A stretch of DNA of 64,000 nucleotides from Anabaena subtropica FACHB-260 (GCF_014697105.1 NZ_JACJRF010000010.1:62001-126000), one strand, 5' to 3'. Shown: positions 23,736 through 32,504, numbered from the stretch's first letter. The notes: generated by a model from the letters alone, not told the origin. Program-made: numbers and translations.

Positions 23736-24932
23736 ATGATCAAAGTTTTAGGCCTTGATGTCAGCAAGGCCTCGGTTTCGGTTTGTCTGCTAACAGAAAA
23801 ACCTAATTTACCACGTCAATTTTATTACGAATGTCAGTTTTACAAGTTCAGTGCCAATAGTGCGGGAATTAAAAAACTTTTGGAACTGAACGCTGACATT
23901 GCACTCATGGAGCCGACCGGCTCAAATTATTCTAAATTGTGGGGTACACATTTAGCCCGCGCCGGGGTTGAGGTGCGGTTAGTTGGGCATAAAGAATTAA
24001 AGAATTACCGTGACTCACATTTAGGATTACCAGATAAAGATGATGATGCGGATTCCTTAGCTCTGGCGTGCTACTACTTTGACTACCACGACGATAAACG
24101 TCGCTTTGTCCAAATTCGAGATTTTACGATCGTAAAAATTCGTGAGTTAGTTTTGCGACTGGCACACCTTAACCGCGTGCAATCCCCAATTATTAACAGA
24201 TTGCGCCAGGACTTATCGTGGCAGTTTCCTGAAGTTGCGTTGGTTAAATCAAAACGTCGCCTGGATGGTGATGATGTCCCTTTGCTGTGGGGATGGCTGG
24301 CTGAAGAACGCAAAAGCACCCGTTACGAGCGACTTTATCAAAACACCGCCGGACTTGGTATTGATGATAAAGTGCGCTATCATGCCGGGCGGCTGTGTAA
24401 CCTGCAACGTGAAGAAATTGCCATTGAGCAAGAATTAAAAGAGTTGCTTGCTGATGCCAGGTTTGACCCATATCGTGAAGTTTTCCACAGTTTCGGTTTT
24501 GGTCAACGACTAATGGCTGTTTTAATTTCCCAAATTTACCCAATATCAGGATTTTTAGGTGAGGACGGTAAACCCGAAGTGAAGATACGCCAGGGGCGAA
24601 ATTCTAAAAAGCCCACCAAGCGCCATTTGTCATTGCGGCGATTTCAGAAAGCACTAGGCGTTGCACCAACACTAGAAGCATCGGGAGACAAGCGTAAAAC
24701 CAAAGTCGTTGGCGGTTCTGATTTGTGTAGGCTTTCTCTGTGGCAATGGATATTTACTCGCATTGAACCAAAGCGATCGCGTCTCAAGAATGAAATTGGT
24801 AAAAGTTTGGGTGAAAAGCTGGACGCTGAAAAAGCAGCCGGCCGGCCCGTCAAGTTGGTAAGAATGAAAATTGCTGCTATTGGGTGTCGGCTGTTGTTTC
24901 GGGAACTGGTGAAGGTTTTAACTGTTGACTAA
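23736..24932 (+). CDS. IS110-like DEDD recombinase/transposase
   Basis: A 398-residue protein. The N-terminal RuvC-like DEDD domain shows GLDVSK (Asp about 8), IALMEPTGSNY (Glu about 59) and an acidic PDKDDDADSLALA cluster (about 99-111). The C-terminal Tnp_20-like part has FGFGQRLMAVLISQI (about 252-266) and LGVAPTLEASGDKRK (about 306-320), where Ser about 315 matches the catalytic serine of IS110 enzymes. All key positions look intact. AGGAGG lies 7-8 bases ahead of the ATG. The stop overlaps the next gene's ATG (TAATG), so the gene behaves like part of an operon and not like a lone insertion sequence. Confidence 0.8.
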   Translation: MIKVLGLDVSKASVSVCLLTEKPNLPRQFYYECQFYKFSANSAGIKKLLELNADIALMEPTGSNYSKLWGTHLARAGVEVRLVGHKELKNYRDSHLGLPDKDDDADSLALACYYFDYHDDKRRFVQIRDFTIVKIRELVLRLAHLNRVQSPIINRLRQDLSWQFPEVALVKSKRRLDGDDVPLLWGWLAEERKSTRYERLYQNTAGLGIDDKVRYHAGRLCNLQREEIAIEQELKELLADARFDPYREVFHSFGFGQRLMAVLISQIYPISGFLGEDGKPEVKIRQGRNSKKPTKRHLSLRRFQKALGVAPTLEASGDKRKTKVVGGSDLCRLSLWQWIFTRIEPKRSRLKNEIGKSLGEKLDAEKAAGRPVKLVRMKIAAIGCRLLFRELVKVLTVD

Positions 24933-25168
24933 TGACTAATGAAATTTACAAAGGTTACAAAATCCAGGTTGATTACAAACCTTTAACAGATACTTGGAGT
25001 TATCAGATTTATTACTCAGACAGAGATAACCCGCTCAGTGAATCTGGCTGGAACACTATGGAAGATGCTTTTAACGTTGCTTATGAATGTATTGATTGGT
25101 TGACCAGTCCTGATTACTGTGACCTTGATTATCAAGACATAAGGGAATTTCCAGACTTTCAAGGCTAA
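24932..25168 (+). CDS. 78-residue protein coupled to the IS110-like recombinase
   Basis: The ATG overlaps the last base of the recombinase stop (TAATG), implying coupled translation. The protein is acidic and aromatic (NEIYKGYKIQVDYKPLTDTW, SYQIYYSDRDNPLSESGWNT) with a simple two-strand then helix look seen in many small cyanobacterial proteins. A partner function for the recombinase is possible but only positional. It is the last gene of the accessory element by my reading. Confidence 0.65.
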   Translation: MTNEIYKGYKIQVDYKPLTDTWSYQIYYSDRDNPLSESGWNTMEDAFNVAYECIDWLTSPDYCDLDYQDIREFPDFQG

Positions 25169-25226
25169 CCGTTATTTACTAGAGTGAATATAAACAAAGA
25201 TTAAGACAAGTAACGCCCAGAAGGAC

Positions 25227-26489
25227 ATGATAAATATATTGGCTGAAAGCTTAACTGAGATTGGGAGTAGGTTACAAATTGATGGAACGCTAGTAAATGC
25301 CTGCTGGCAGTTTGCAATTTGGGGATTCTTCTCCCTACTGCTAGCGGAGATATTGAGAGACAGTTACCACGCATTGTGTCACCAAGTCAATTGGCTCAGT
25401 AAATGGCACAACAAGCATCATGCAGCATATCGTCGGGATTTGTCGATAGTCTCCCTCAAAGCTTATCAAGAATCCCAACTCTATCACGACATTTTAGAGT
25501 CGAGCCTATTGCTAGCCGTATTGATCATAATTGCCTTAATTGTCCAACAAACTGGGCTATGGCTGGGAGTAGTTTATGCTTGTACATTCTTGTTTGGCGC
25601 ATCCCTGCGGTATTTCCAATGCTCAATTGAAACAGACTACAATCACCTACCAGGGCCTTTAGACACAGTTCCTTCTGTGTGGTGGGTAAATAGGACTTAT
25701 CATTGGCGGCACCATTTTGACGATGTTGACGCTTATTATAGTGGTGTATTTTCCTTGGTAGACAAGATATTGGGAACAGGACTTTCTCTAAAAGGTAAAA
25801 CCGTTGCTCTCACTGGTGCGTCAGGTGCGTTGGGACAAGCTTTGACAGCGCAATTGCTCCAGCATAATGCGAAGGTTGTAGCTTTAACTACTAACCCAGA
25901 TAAACTAATAAGTGATGGTAGGCTAAAAGTAATTGCTTGGGAGTTAGGTAATGAAGCCGAACTTAAAGCAAGTTTAGAAAAAGTAGATATTTTGATCATC
26001 AACCACGGAATTAATGTTTATACCAGTCGCACACCACAAGCAATTGACTCTTCCTATGAAGTGAATACTTTTTCCGCATTGCGACTAATGGATATATTCT
26101 TAACAACGGTGACAGGGCCACAAGCAAAAGCCACTAAAGAGATTTGGGTAAACACATCTGAAGCGGAAGTATCTCCGGCGCTGAGTCCGCTTTATGAACT
26201 CAGCAAACGCACATTAGGAAATCTTGTGACTCTCAAGCGCTTAGATGGAGACTGTGTAATTCGCAAATTAATTCTTGGCCCTTTTAAAAGTCAACTAAAT
26301 CCTTATGGAGTGATGTCAGCACCACAAGTAGCTCGTGCTATTTTGTTTTTAGCACGTCGAGACTTCCGCAATATTATCGTCACGGTCAATCCTCTTACTT
26401 ATTTATTTTTTCCATTGAAAGAAATTAGTACTTGGTTTTATTACCGAATTTTTAGCAAGACAGCTAAAAAAGAAAATTTGGCATCTTAA
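25227..26489 (+). CDS. bifunctional sterol desaturase / short-chain dehydrogenase
   Basis: A 420-residue fusion. Residues about 30-175 are a membrane fatty-acid-hydroxylase-like domain with histidine motifs for a di-iron site (HALCH, KWHNKHHAAYR, WRHHFDD). Residues about 180-400 are an SDR domain with the NAD(P) motif TGASGALG and a YELSK active site (Tyr and Lys). Such fusions are known in cyanobacteria; the lipid substrate is not known. It begins 58 bases after the accessory element ends and looks like an ordinary chromosomal gene. Confidence 0.85.
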   Translation: MINILAESLTEIGSRLQIDGTLVNACWQFAIWGFFSLLLAEILRDSYHALCHQVNWLSKWHNKHHAAYRRDLSIVSLKAYQESQLYHDILESSLLLAVLIIIALIVQQTGLWLGVVYACTFLFGASLRYFQCSIETDYNHLPGPLDTVPSVWWVNRTYHWRHHFDDVDAYYSGVFSLVDKILGTGLSLKGKTVALTGASGALGQALTAQLLQHNAKVVALTTNPDKLISDGRLKVIAWELGNEAELKASLEKVDILIINHGINVYTSRTPQAIDSSYEVNTFSALRLMDIFLTTVTGPQAKATKEIWVNTSEAEVSPALSPLYELSKRTLGNLVTLKRLDGDCVIRKLILGPFKSQLNPYGVMSAPQVARAILFLARRDFRNIIVTVNPLTYLFFPLKEISTWFYYRIFSKTAKKENLAS

Positions 26490-26511
26490 TTTTTGATTCA
26501 TGAGCAAAAAT

Positions 26512-26537
26512 AATCCCGAATTTATAAATTCGGGATT
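26512..26537. terminator. 13-bp stem hairpin terminator
   Basis: AATCCCGAATTTA pairs with TAAATTCGGGATT right after the desaturase-SDR gene. The stem is perfect, so the loop in practice is formed by its AT-rich centre. Confidence 0.65.
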
Positions 26538-26692
26538 CTGAAAAAAATAACTTTTAGTAACTCTATAATTAACTACCCATTTTTAATCAAAGAATAAATT
26601 AAATTTAAACAGTTAATTCAAAAATATATTTGTATATTCATAATTCATTGGATATATCTTCAATATTTACCTTGAATTCATCAACAACCTAT

Positions 26693-27187
26693 ATGCGTTT
26701 ACCTATTGCTATTAGCTTGGGATTTCTCTTGTCTTTGAGCATCACTATTCCAGTTATGTCTCAATCGACTATGCAGATAGAAGAATCAAACTTGCGTCAG
26801 AATTTAAATTTAAGACGATTAATCTTTAATCGCCAATTATGGGATAGCAAAAATATTTCTAACTACCGCTATAGATTGAGCAACAGTTGTTTTTGTTTAC
26901 CTGAAGCGAGAGGCCCAGTAGTCATTGAAGTGCGTAATGGTCAGACTATTTCTATTACTTCTGTGAATCCTGATCAAGTAATTAATCCACAATTTTTCCA
27001 ACAATACAGTACAGTTCCTAAACTTTTTAATGTGATTCAGGATGCTATTAAACGTCAAGCATTTAGCTTAAATATCAGTTACGATCATAAATTTGGTTAT
27101 CCTACTGAAATTAGTATTGATTATAACAGTCAAATAGCTGATGAAGAATTATTTCTGACAATTGAGAATTTTGAAGTACTTCCATAA
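26693..27187 (+). CDS. exported DUF6174-like protein
   Basis: A 164-residue protein starting MRLPIAISLGFLLSLSITIP, a clear signal peptide ending near VMSQS. I choose the ATG at 26693 and not an upstream TTG because only this start puts the signal peptide at the N-terminus. The mature part has LWDSKNISNYRYRLSNSCFC followed by GPVVIEVRNGQTISIT, the pattern of DUF6174 lipoprotein-like proteins, and ends with a short FGYPTEISIDYN motif also seen there. Function unknown; location is probably periplasmic. Confidence 0.75.
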   Translation: MRLPIAISLGFLLSLSITIPVMSQSTMQIEESNLRQNLNLRRLIFNRQLWDSKNISNYRYRLSNSCFCLPEARGPVVIEVRNGQTISITSVNPDQVINPQFFQQYSTVPKLFNVIQDAIKRQAFSLNISYDHKFGYPTEISIDYNSQIADEELFLTIENFEVLP

Positions 27188-27302
27188 GCGTTAGGATTTT
27201 TCTATCCAGTCATCTTCTAGTATTTGATAGTAAATTTGTTGTAAAGTAATGCAGGCATTTAAAGCCATGAGTCAATTGGTTAAACAATAACTTGGAAAAT
27301 TT

Positions 27303-28193
27303 ATGGCAGAACCAATTCGCATTCTCTTACAGACTACTATCGCTACAACTGAAGATGACTGGAGTATCTTTCGTTTTTCTCTATTGCAAGATTATTTAAA
27401 ATCTATTCAAGATGAATCAGGAAAACCGTTATTTACAGTTGTAGCACGCGATCGCACATCAGATGCCAGAGGTGATGACCCTATTTTAGGTACACTAGAT
27501 CAATCAGATTTTGACGAACTCTGGCTATTTGCTCTAGATACTGGTGATGGTTTAACAGACAAAGATGTGTCTGGGATTAACGCCTTTAGAAAAAGAGGTG
27601 GTGGAATCCTGACAACAAGAGATCATCAAGATATGGGTTGTTCCATGTGCGGCTTGATTGACATTGGTGCAGTCCATTATTTTAATACCAAAAATCCCGA
27701 TCCTGATGATTCTCGCTGGAATCGTGACGATCCACATACAACACATATTTCATGGCCTAATTACCATTCTGGAGCCAATGGTGACTATCAAAAAATTATC
27801 CCTGTAGACCCTGTTCATGAACTTTTATATAACCCTAATTCACCTTCTGGGTTGATTGAATTTTTTCCGGCTCATCCCCATGAAGGTGGTATTGGAGTAC
27901 AACCAAATAATCTGAATTCGCAAGTAATTGCATTAGGAAAAAGTCTTGTCACCAGTCGTAATTTCAATTTGATTGTAGCAATTGAACATCATACAGATGT
28001 ACAAAAAAATCGCCTGGGAAGGGCAATAGCTACTTCCAGTTTCCATCACTTTGTTGATTACAACTGGGATATTGAAAAAGGTTGTCCTACGTTTGTTGAT
28101 GAAGCTCCAGGAGACGGTATGACAAAAGAGCCTCGCGCTTTAGAAGATATACAAGCTTTTGTGCGGAATGCTGCTTTGTGGCTAGCCAGGTGA
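27303..28193 (+). CDS. hypothetical protein with class I glutamine-amidotransferase-like fold (ThuA-like)
   Basis: A 296-residue soluble protein. IRILLQTTIATTEDDWSIFR at the N-terminus, then DELWLFALDTGDGLTDKDVS and INAFRKRGGGILTTRDHQDM follow the pattern of ThuA/GATase-like folds in which a strand and a glycine-rich turn lead to an active-site region. A cysteine pair (CSMCG) follows. No signal peptide is present. Function is unknown and the fold assignment is by pattern only. Confidence 0.55.
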   Translation: MAEPIRILLQTTIATTEDDWSIFRFSLLQDYLKSIQDESGKPLFTVVARDRTSDARGDDPILGTLDQSDFDELWLFALDTGDGLTDKDVSGINAFRKRGGGILTTRDHQDMGCSMCGLIDIGAVHYFNTKNPDPDDSRWNRDDPHTTHISWPNYHSGANGDYQKIIPVDPVHELLYNPNSPSGLIEFFPAHPHEGGIGVQPNNLNSQVIALGKSLVTSRNFNLIVAIEHHTDVQKNRLGRAIATSSFHHFVDYNWDIEKGCPTFVDEAPGDGMTKEPRALEDIQAFVRNAALWLAR

Positions 28194-28220
28194 GTAATTA
28201 TATTTCAACCAACAAAAAAA

Positions 28221-28243
28221 AGGTTTGGCTCACCACCAAACCT
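28221..28243. terminator. hairpin terminator after the ThuA-like gene
   Basis: AGGTTTGG (28221-28228) pairs with CCAAACCT (28236-28243), 28 bases after the stop, followed by a short CTTTATA. Confidence 0.6.
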
Positions 28244-28958
28244 CTTTATAAATCCAGTGCATAACAACATCCCGAAATAATTTACCTGTTATTTTGAGGC
28301 GATCGCATCTTCCTATAGGATGTATCTAAATGTCAAAAAAGCTGATATTACTCAATCATAGTATTAATAATTACATTTACGACAATTTAATCTATCTTTT
28401 CCAAATGTATCCCCAAAAAAAGACGGGTTTTACCCCGTCTAAATAGCTTGAAAGTGGCAATACACCTTGGACTCCGAAAAATAGGAAAAATAAAATTTAT
28501 ATAGATTGTAAGGAAGACTTATGATAACAACAAGAACGGTGATCTATGCCGTGTCGAGGATGTTAACCATATCAATACTTACAATTCCCATTAACTTATC
28601 ACAGGCAATTTTGGATCAGTTGCCAAAATGCCAAAATCTCAAAAATAAAATATTTCTTTTGTGGGCTTTGTCATATTTTAGCAAGTACTTGGTGATTTTT
28701 AGAACTAGTTAAGACACAGGTATAATTCATTATCTCAGTAAGTAAAAACCGAAGAAACACCCAAGCTTAGGTAATACCCCTTTCCCTTAACCTCGAAAAC
28801 TGGTTTATTTTGAACTGTTCATATTTCCCCAGTCCCATATACTTATACCTAGCTCAACTACAAATACTCATTTGTCAGTTTGTCGATTTGAGAGAAGTTT
28901 GGTAAATAAAAGATAGCTTACATAGTTAGCTTTTGTTCCATACTTAATACCAAGCATT
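28244..28958. other. gene-poor intergenic stretch
   Basis: About 715 bases. It includes a hairpin AGACGGG/CCCGTCT at 28421-28440 with A's on its left, which would terminate leftward transcripts. A 63-codon frame at 28521-28712 has a fair ribosome site (AAGGAAG) and a hydrophobic start, but its composition is poor and I do not call it a gene. I see nothing else. Confidence 0.5.
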
Positions 28959-29222
28959 GTGAGTGCTAAACGTCTGCCAGAAACTACTGCCCATGTCAAA
29001 ATTACCCGCCAATCCTGGCAACACGGCTTCCTAGAAGGTGACGTGTGTGCTGGTGACTTTGAGTGGCATTTCCAGTGGCATTTCCGCCGAGGAGAACTTT
29101 TGGTGAAGCCTTCTCAAGGTCGAGCTTTAATTAAAGAACCTCTCGGTCGCTTCTTGGAACAGCAAGATTATCAGCTAGAACCAGGAGGCGACTATGCTTT
29201 TAAGATTCGCGCACAATTGTGA
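28959..29222 (+). CDS. DUF3146 family protein
   Basis: An 87-residue protein with a GTG start (28959). The sequence VKITRQSWQHGFLEGDVCAG followed by FEWHFQWHFRRGELLVKPSQ resembles the small cyanobacterial DUF3146 family. Function unknown. It lies just before a MITE-like insertion and convergent with the YqgF-like gene. Confidence 0.75.
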   Translation: MSAKRLPETTAHVKITRQSWQHGFLEGDVCAGDFEWHFQWHFRRGELLVKPSQGRALIKEPLGRFLEQQDYQLEPGGDYAFKIRAQL

Positions 29223-29236
29223 AGAATGGAGAATGG

Positions 29237-29402
29237 GGAGCAGGGGCAATACGGTTCGGTTAACAGAGTTATCTGTTGAGGCGAGCAGGGGGTGCAGGGG
29301 GAGAATAGAAGCAGGGGAAGAGAAATTGCTTAATCATAACTCTCTTCCCTCCCCTGCCTCCCCTGCACCCCCTGCTTATCCGAACCGTATTGGGAGCAGG
29401 GG
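29237..29402. mobile_element. MITE-like palindromic element with flanking 10-bp direct repeats
   Basis: Perfect 13-bp terminal inverted repeats CAATACGGTTCGG (29247-29259) and CCGAACCGTATTG (29380-29392) bound a 146-bp non-coding element with further inverted GC-rich arms inside (GCAGGGGGTGCAGGGG and its complement). The two sides are flanked by the same 10 bases, GGAGCAGGGG (29237-29246 and 29393-29402), directly abutting the repeats, like a target duplication. The flanks are of low complexity, so part of that identity could be chance. Confidence 0.65.
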
Positions 29403-29440
29403 GAGAAAACGAATGACTACTGACTATGGACTAATGACTA

Positions 29441-29887
29441 TTAACCATTAATTGACTCGGTGAGGCGATTTAAATATCGTTCGATTAAGAGGATGGCGAC
29501 AATATCATCTATTGGGCGTGGAGGCTGGCGCATTCCCTGCGGTAGTAGCTTTGTTAGTCCTTTGGGGGGATACATCTGCCAATAGCGATCGCGTGCCTCT
29601 AAGGTACTATAACGCTCGTCTATTAATACAATATTGAATGGTTCGACTAATTCTTGCTGTAGTTGCTGTTTCCAACGTTTGGCTGTGGTTTGGTTCCCCA
29701 TGACTAGCATGGAAATGGGAAACTGTTCCCTGAGTGTGTTAATCACAGCGATCGCTTCTAGGGAAGAGACGACTTGATGATAGTATAATTGCCGATCCAA
29801 TCCCATCACGGCTAAACCACACTTATCTTTACCAGGGTCAAAGCCTAAAATAACTGGTTGTGTTGGAGAAAATTCACTAAAAGTCAT
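29441..29887 (-). CDS. YqgF/RuvX-like RNase H-fold protein
   Basis: A 148-residue protein with the RNase H-like motifs of the YqgF/RuvX family: GFDPGKDKCGLAVM (first Asp, about 15), VLIDERYSTLEARDRYW (Glu region, about 100) and PIDDIVAILLIERYL (last Asp, about 128). Family members process Holliday junctions or pre-16S rRNA ends. Length is normal. It is directly downstream of the DUF3084 gene on the same strand. Confidence 0.85.
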   Translation of the reverse strand: MTFSEFSPTQPVILGFDPGKDKCGLAVMGLDRQLYYHQVVSSLEAIAVINTLREQFPISMLVMGNQTTAKRWKQQLQQELVEPFNIVLIDERYSTLEARDRYWQMYPPKGLTKLLPQGMRQPPRPIDDIVAILLIERYLNRLTESING

Positions 29888-30063
29888 AATAAATGCAAAA
29901 TTAATTATTCAGAATACAAATAAATTTGATAATTATATTTAGTTAATAAAGGTTTTATAAGTTTTTCTCATGCTTTAATAGACCACTTTTTCATTCTCCC
30001 TGCTCCCTACTTTCTGGGAGTTATTTAATATGTTTAATTTTTAATTGATTTCTCCCAATTTTT

Positions 30064-31554
30064 TTAAGTACTCAAAATAACTTTGCCATTTTGGATTGCT
30101 ACTAATCTTACTCTCAATGGCCCAGATGTATAAGTGTCTTCGGCGGCGATCGCTTTTATTTCTATTGGTTGATCTAACTGACGCAACAAGGAAACAAAGC
30201 GCAGAAAAGTACCATCTATTTGCACACTTTCCACGATTCCGGCATTCCTAGCACGAAATTGAGAGGCGGAAATTAATAAGTCTATCCGTTGTCTGAGTTG
30301 ATAAGAGGTCATACTACGAGGATCGGCTGTAGTTGTAGCCAAAATTTCACTTCCAGAAAATACCAGGACATTTCTAGCTGTATCAGCAAAAAATTCTATT
30401 TCCTTTTCTCCTCTGACATAATTACCAGCAGAGAATATTCTCACTACATATTCTCGACCATCATTAATTTGCTGAATTAGCTGCTCAATCCTATCGGGAG
30501 TGATGCGTAGCAGTTCTGTACTTGCTGAATTTGCGCCTGGTTCACTTAATTCTAGATTGGCGTTGCGGTTAGCTTCTTGCAGCAGTTGCAGGATTATCTG
30601 ACGCGCAGCCGCAACTTGGTTGATGCGAACTACACCTGAAGCCAAAACTTGACCGCGAACTAAGGCAAGTTTACCCAAACGCAAGTCACGGTATGACTGG
30701 TAATATTTTTCCAGTCTAGATACTTCCTGCTCTAAATAATCCTGTTGTTTTTCTAACTCTTTTAGTCTTACTTCACGCTTGGCGATTACGTCTTCTCGTG
30801 CGGTAATTTCCCGGTTGCGATTTTGAATTAGTTTATCCAGTTGCGAAATTTTTTGATCGCGCTGTTCGACTGCTTGTTGACGGTTGGCTAGTTCGCGGTC
30901 ACGCTGTTCTATGGCTTGTTGGCGATTAGCTATTTCGCGATCGCGCTGTTCTATGGCTTTTTTAGCTTCAGCATATAGCCTTTGGCGTTCTGCCTTTAGT
31001 TGTTCAACAGCTCCTTGGAGTTCTTGTCTTTGATTGTAAACGCTTTGCAGTTCAGCGATCGCTTTTTGATATTGTGTGACTACTTGTCTAAGTCGGCTTT
31101 GCGTGCGCTGGAATTGTGCTTGGGTTTGCGCTAGCTCTTGTTGTGCTTTTAATTTTTCTTTTTTGGCTTGTTCTCGCTGAGTTTCTACCTGTCTTTTTTC
31201 ACTTCTGGTAGTTTCTAGCTCTTGATTAACTTTGTTGCGCTCAATTTCTACCTGAGTTCTTTGCTCTTCTGCGACTTTTAACTGTTCTCTTTTTTGCCTG
31301 AGGTCTTTTTGAATATCCTCTAACTCAAAAACCCCTTGTCGCAGTCCTTCATCAGCAATAAATAAAATTGCTAGGGTAGTTGCTGAAACCAAACTACCTG
31401 TTAAAATTGTTACCAGTACAGCCGTATTTTTGGGGCGTAGATTAAATAGAGAGAGGCGTGCTTTGCCAACTCTTGTACCGATGCGATCGCCAACAGTGGC
31501 AATTACACCTCCCAAAATTAAAATTGCTGCTATGAGGATGTACCCGGTGGTCAT
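30064..31554 (-). CDS. DUF3084 membrane-anchored coiled-coil protein
   Basis: A 496-residue protein with two N-terminal membrane helices (about 3-20 and 44-66), then a long Glu/Gln/Arg-rich coiled coil (about 75-290, with repeats such as QRDREIANRQQAIEQRDREL), then a globular C-terminal domain (about 300-496). This architecture is the cyanobacterial DUF3084 family. Function is not known; a structural role at the membrane is plausible. It lies between the YqgF-like gene and ntcA, all on the minus strand. Confidence 0.85.
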   Translation of the reverse strand: MTTGYILIAAILILGGVIATVGDRIGTRVGKARLSLFNLRPKNTAVLVTILTGSLVSATTLAILFIADEGLRQGVFELEDIQKDLRQKREQLKVAEEQRTQVEIERNKVNQELETTRSEKRQVETQREQAKKEKLKAQQELAQTQAQFQRTQSRLRQVVTQYQKAIAELQSVYNQRQELQGAVEQLKAERQRLYAEAKKAIEQRDREIANRQQAIEQRDRELANRQQAVEQRDQKISQLDKLIQNRNREITAREDVIAKREVRLKELEKQQDYLEQEVSRLEKYYQSYRDLRLGKLALVRGQVLASGVVRINQVAAARQIILQLLQEANRNANLELSEPGANSASTELLRITPDRIEQLIQQINDGREYVVRIFSAGNYVRGEKEIEFFADTARNVLVFSGSEILATTTADPRSMTSYQLRQRIDLLISASQFRARNAGIVESVQIDGTFLRFVSLLRQLDQPIEIKAIAAEDTYTSGPLRVRLVAIQNGKVILST

Positions 31555-31723
31555 CTTCAGCTACCGAATTGAGTCCAGATACAGCCTACTACTTTCAATC
31601 ATTATTTGTGGAGAGTGGGAGGGTGGCAATAGCTGAAATTACTCAAGATTTTCGATTTACTTCCAACTATGGGTGTTATTTACAGAAATATAACACGTGC
31701 CACCAGCCCTGACTCCAATTGTT

Positions 31724-32395
31724 TTATGTGAACTGTCTGCTGAGAGTCACAGGTTTATGCACAGTAATCTTCTTTTTGTGGATGGAAATCATCTTTTTCT
31801 CACGCAAATCCCCTAGTAACCGAGTAACAGTAACGCGAGTAGAGCCAATTGCTTCGGCGATCGCTTGATGAGATAGCTTCAGATCAATTGTGATGCCATC
31901 CGCACAAGGCACACCAAAATCACGACAGAGAATTAACAGAAAACTCACCAACCTCGAACCCATGTCTCGGTGAGCTAAAGTTTCAATCATCATCTCTGTT
32001 TGCAGAATCCGCGAAGATAGACCCCGCAGCATCAACATCGATAATTCAGGATTTTCCTTGAGTGCTTGCTCAACTTGTTCAATTGGTGCAGACAACAATT
32101 CTACTGGAGTAAATGCCACTGCATGGTAAAACCGATCAGACTTGTTTCCTGTCAGCAAAGACAGGACTCCAAAAACGCTATTTTCCCGTAGTAGTGCTAC
32201 TGTAATTTCTTCTCCTGCCTCGTACACCCTGGAAAGTTTGACAGCGCCTTTCAAAAGAAAGTAAACTCGCTCGGCAGGATCGCCAGGAAAAAAGATCGTT
32301 TTATTGCGTTCAAACGTTTCAACAACCGGAGGAAAAGCTCCCGTTGCCATCTGACGAAAAACATTTGCTAGGGCCTTATCTTGTGTCACGATCAT
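31724..32395 (-). CDS. ntcA: global nitrogen regulator NtcA
   Basis: A 223-residue CRP/FNR-family regulator that senses 2-oxoglutarate and activates nitrogen-control and heterocyst genes. The cAMP-type binding fold (about 25-125) has [20 protein letters not shown]; the C-terminal winged helix has [20 protein letters not shown] (about 175-194), the well-known NtcA recognition helix. Length matches NtcA exactly when the start is MIVTQDKAL at 32395; a longer upstream frame is not needed. It is divergent from fabI and preceded by a likely NtcA box. Confidence 0.98.
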
Positions 32396-32490
32396 CTCCC
32401 TTCCCCTACCCAATGCCGGAATAACAAAAACTAAAAACTGATTACCTAAGAATACACCTGAAAAATCAATAAAGCACCGTTAACCATTCT

Positions 32491-32504
32491 GTACTTTCCT
32501 ATAC
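32491..32504. promoter_or_regulatory. putative NtcA box upstream of ntcA
   Basis: GTACTTTCCTATAC fits GTA-N8-TAC, the NtcA binding consensus, with the centre about 100 bases ahead of the ntcA ATG. Autoregulation of ntcA is known in heterocystous cyanobacteria, so the site is expected here. Confidence 0.65.

Larger units (their letters stand above)
8484..25168. mobile_element. putative integrated accessory element (virus-like or plasmid-like)
   Basis: About 17 kb of mostly small, unknown, densely packed genes between ordinary chromosomal genes. It contains a tyrosine recombinase (16582), a DnaB-N/RepA-like replication ATPase (18136), an XRE repressor with operators (20006-20313), a P-loop ATPase (21745), an IS110-like recombinase (23736) and an eleven-gene minus-strand module with tape-measure-like and fibre-like proteins (8484-16364). 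These are hallmarks of a temperate virus or integrative plasmid. The ends are approximate: I could not find flanking att repeats. I see no capsid, portal or terminase that I recognise. Confidence 0.7.

Noticed and set aside
8040-25226. Direct repeats bordering the accessory element
   Set aside because: I compared the sequences around 8.0-8.5 kb and 25.15-25.23 kb by eye and found no convincing shared stretch.
28521-28712. 63-codon frame with a fair ribosome site and hydrophobic start
   Set aside because: Short, odd composition and no recognisable end domain; not enough to call a gene.
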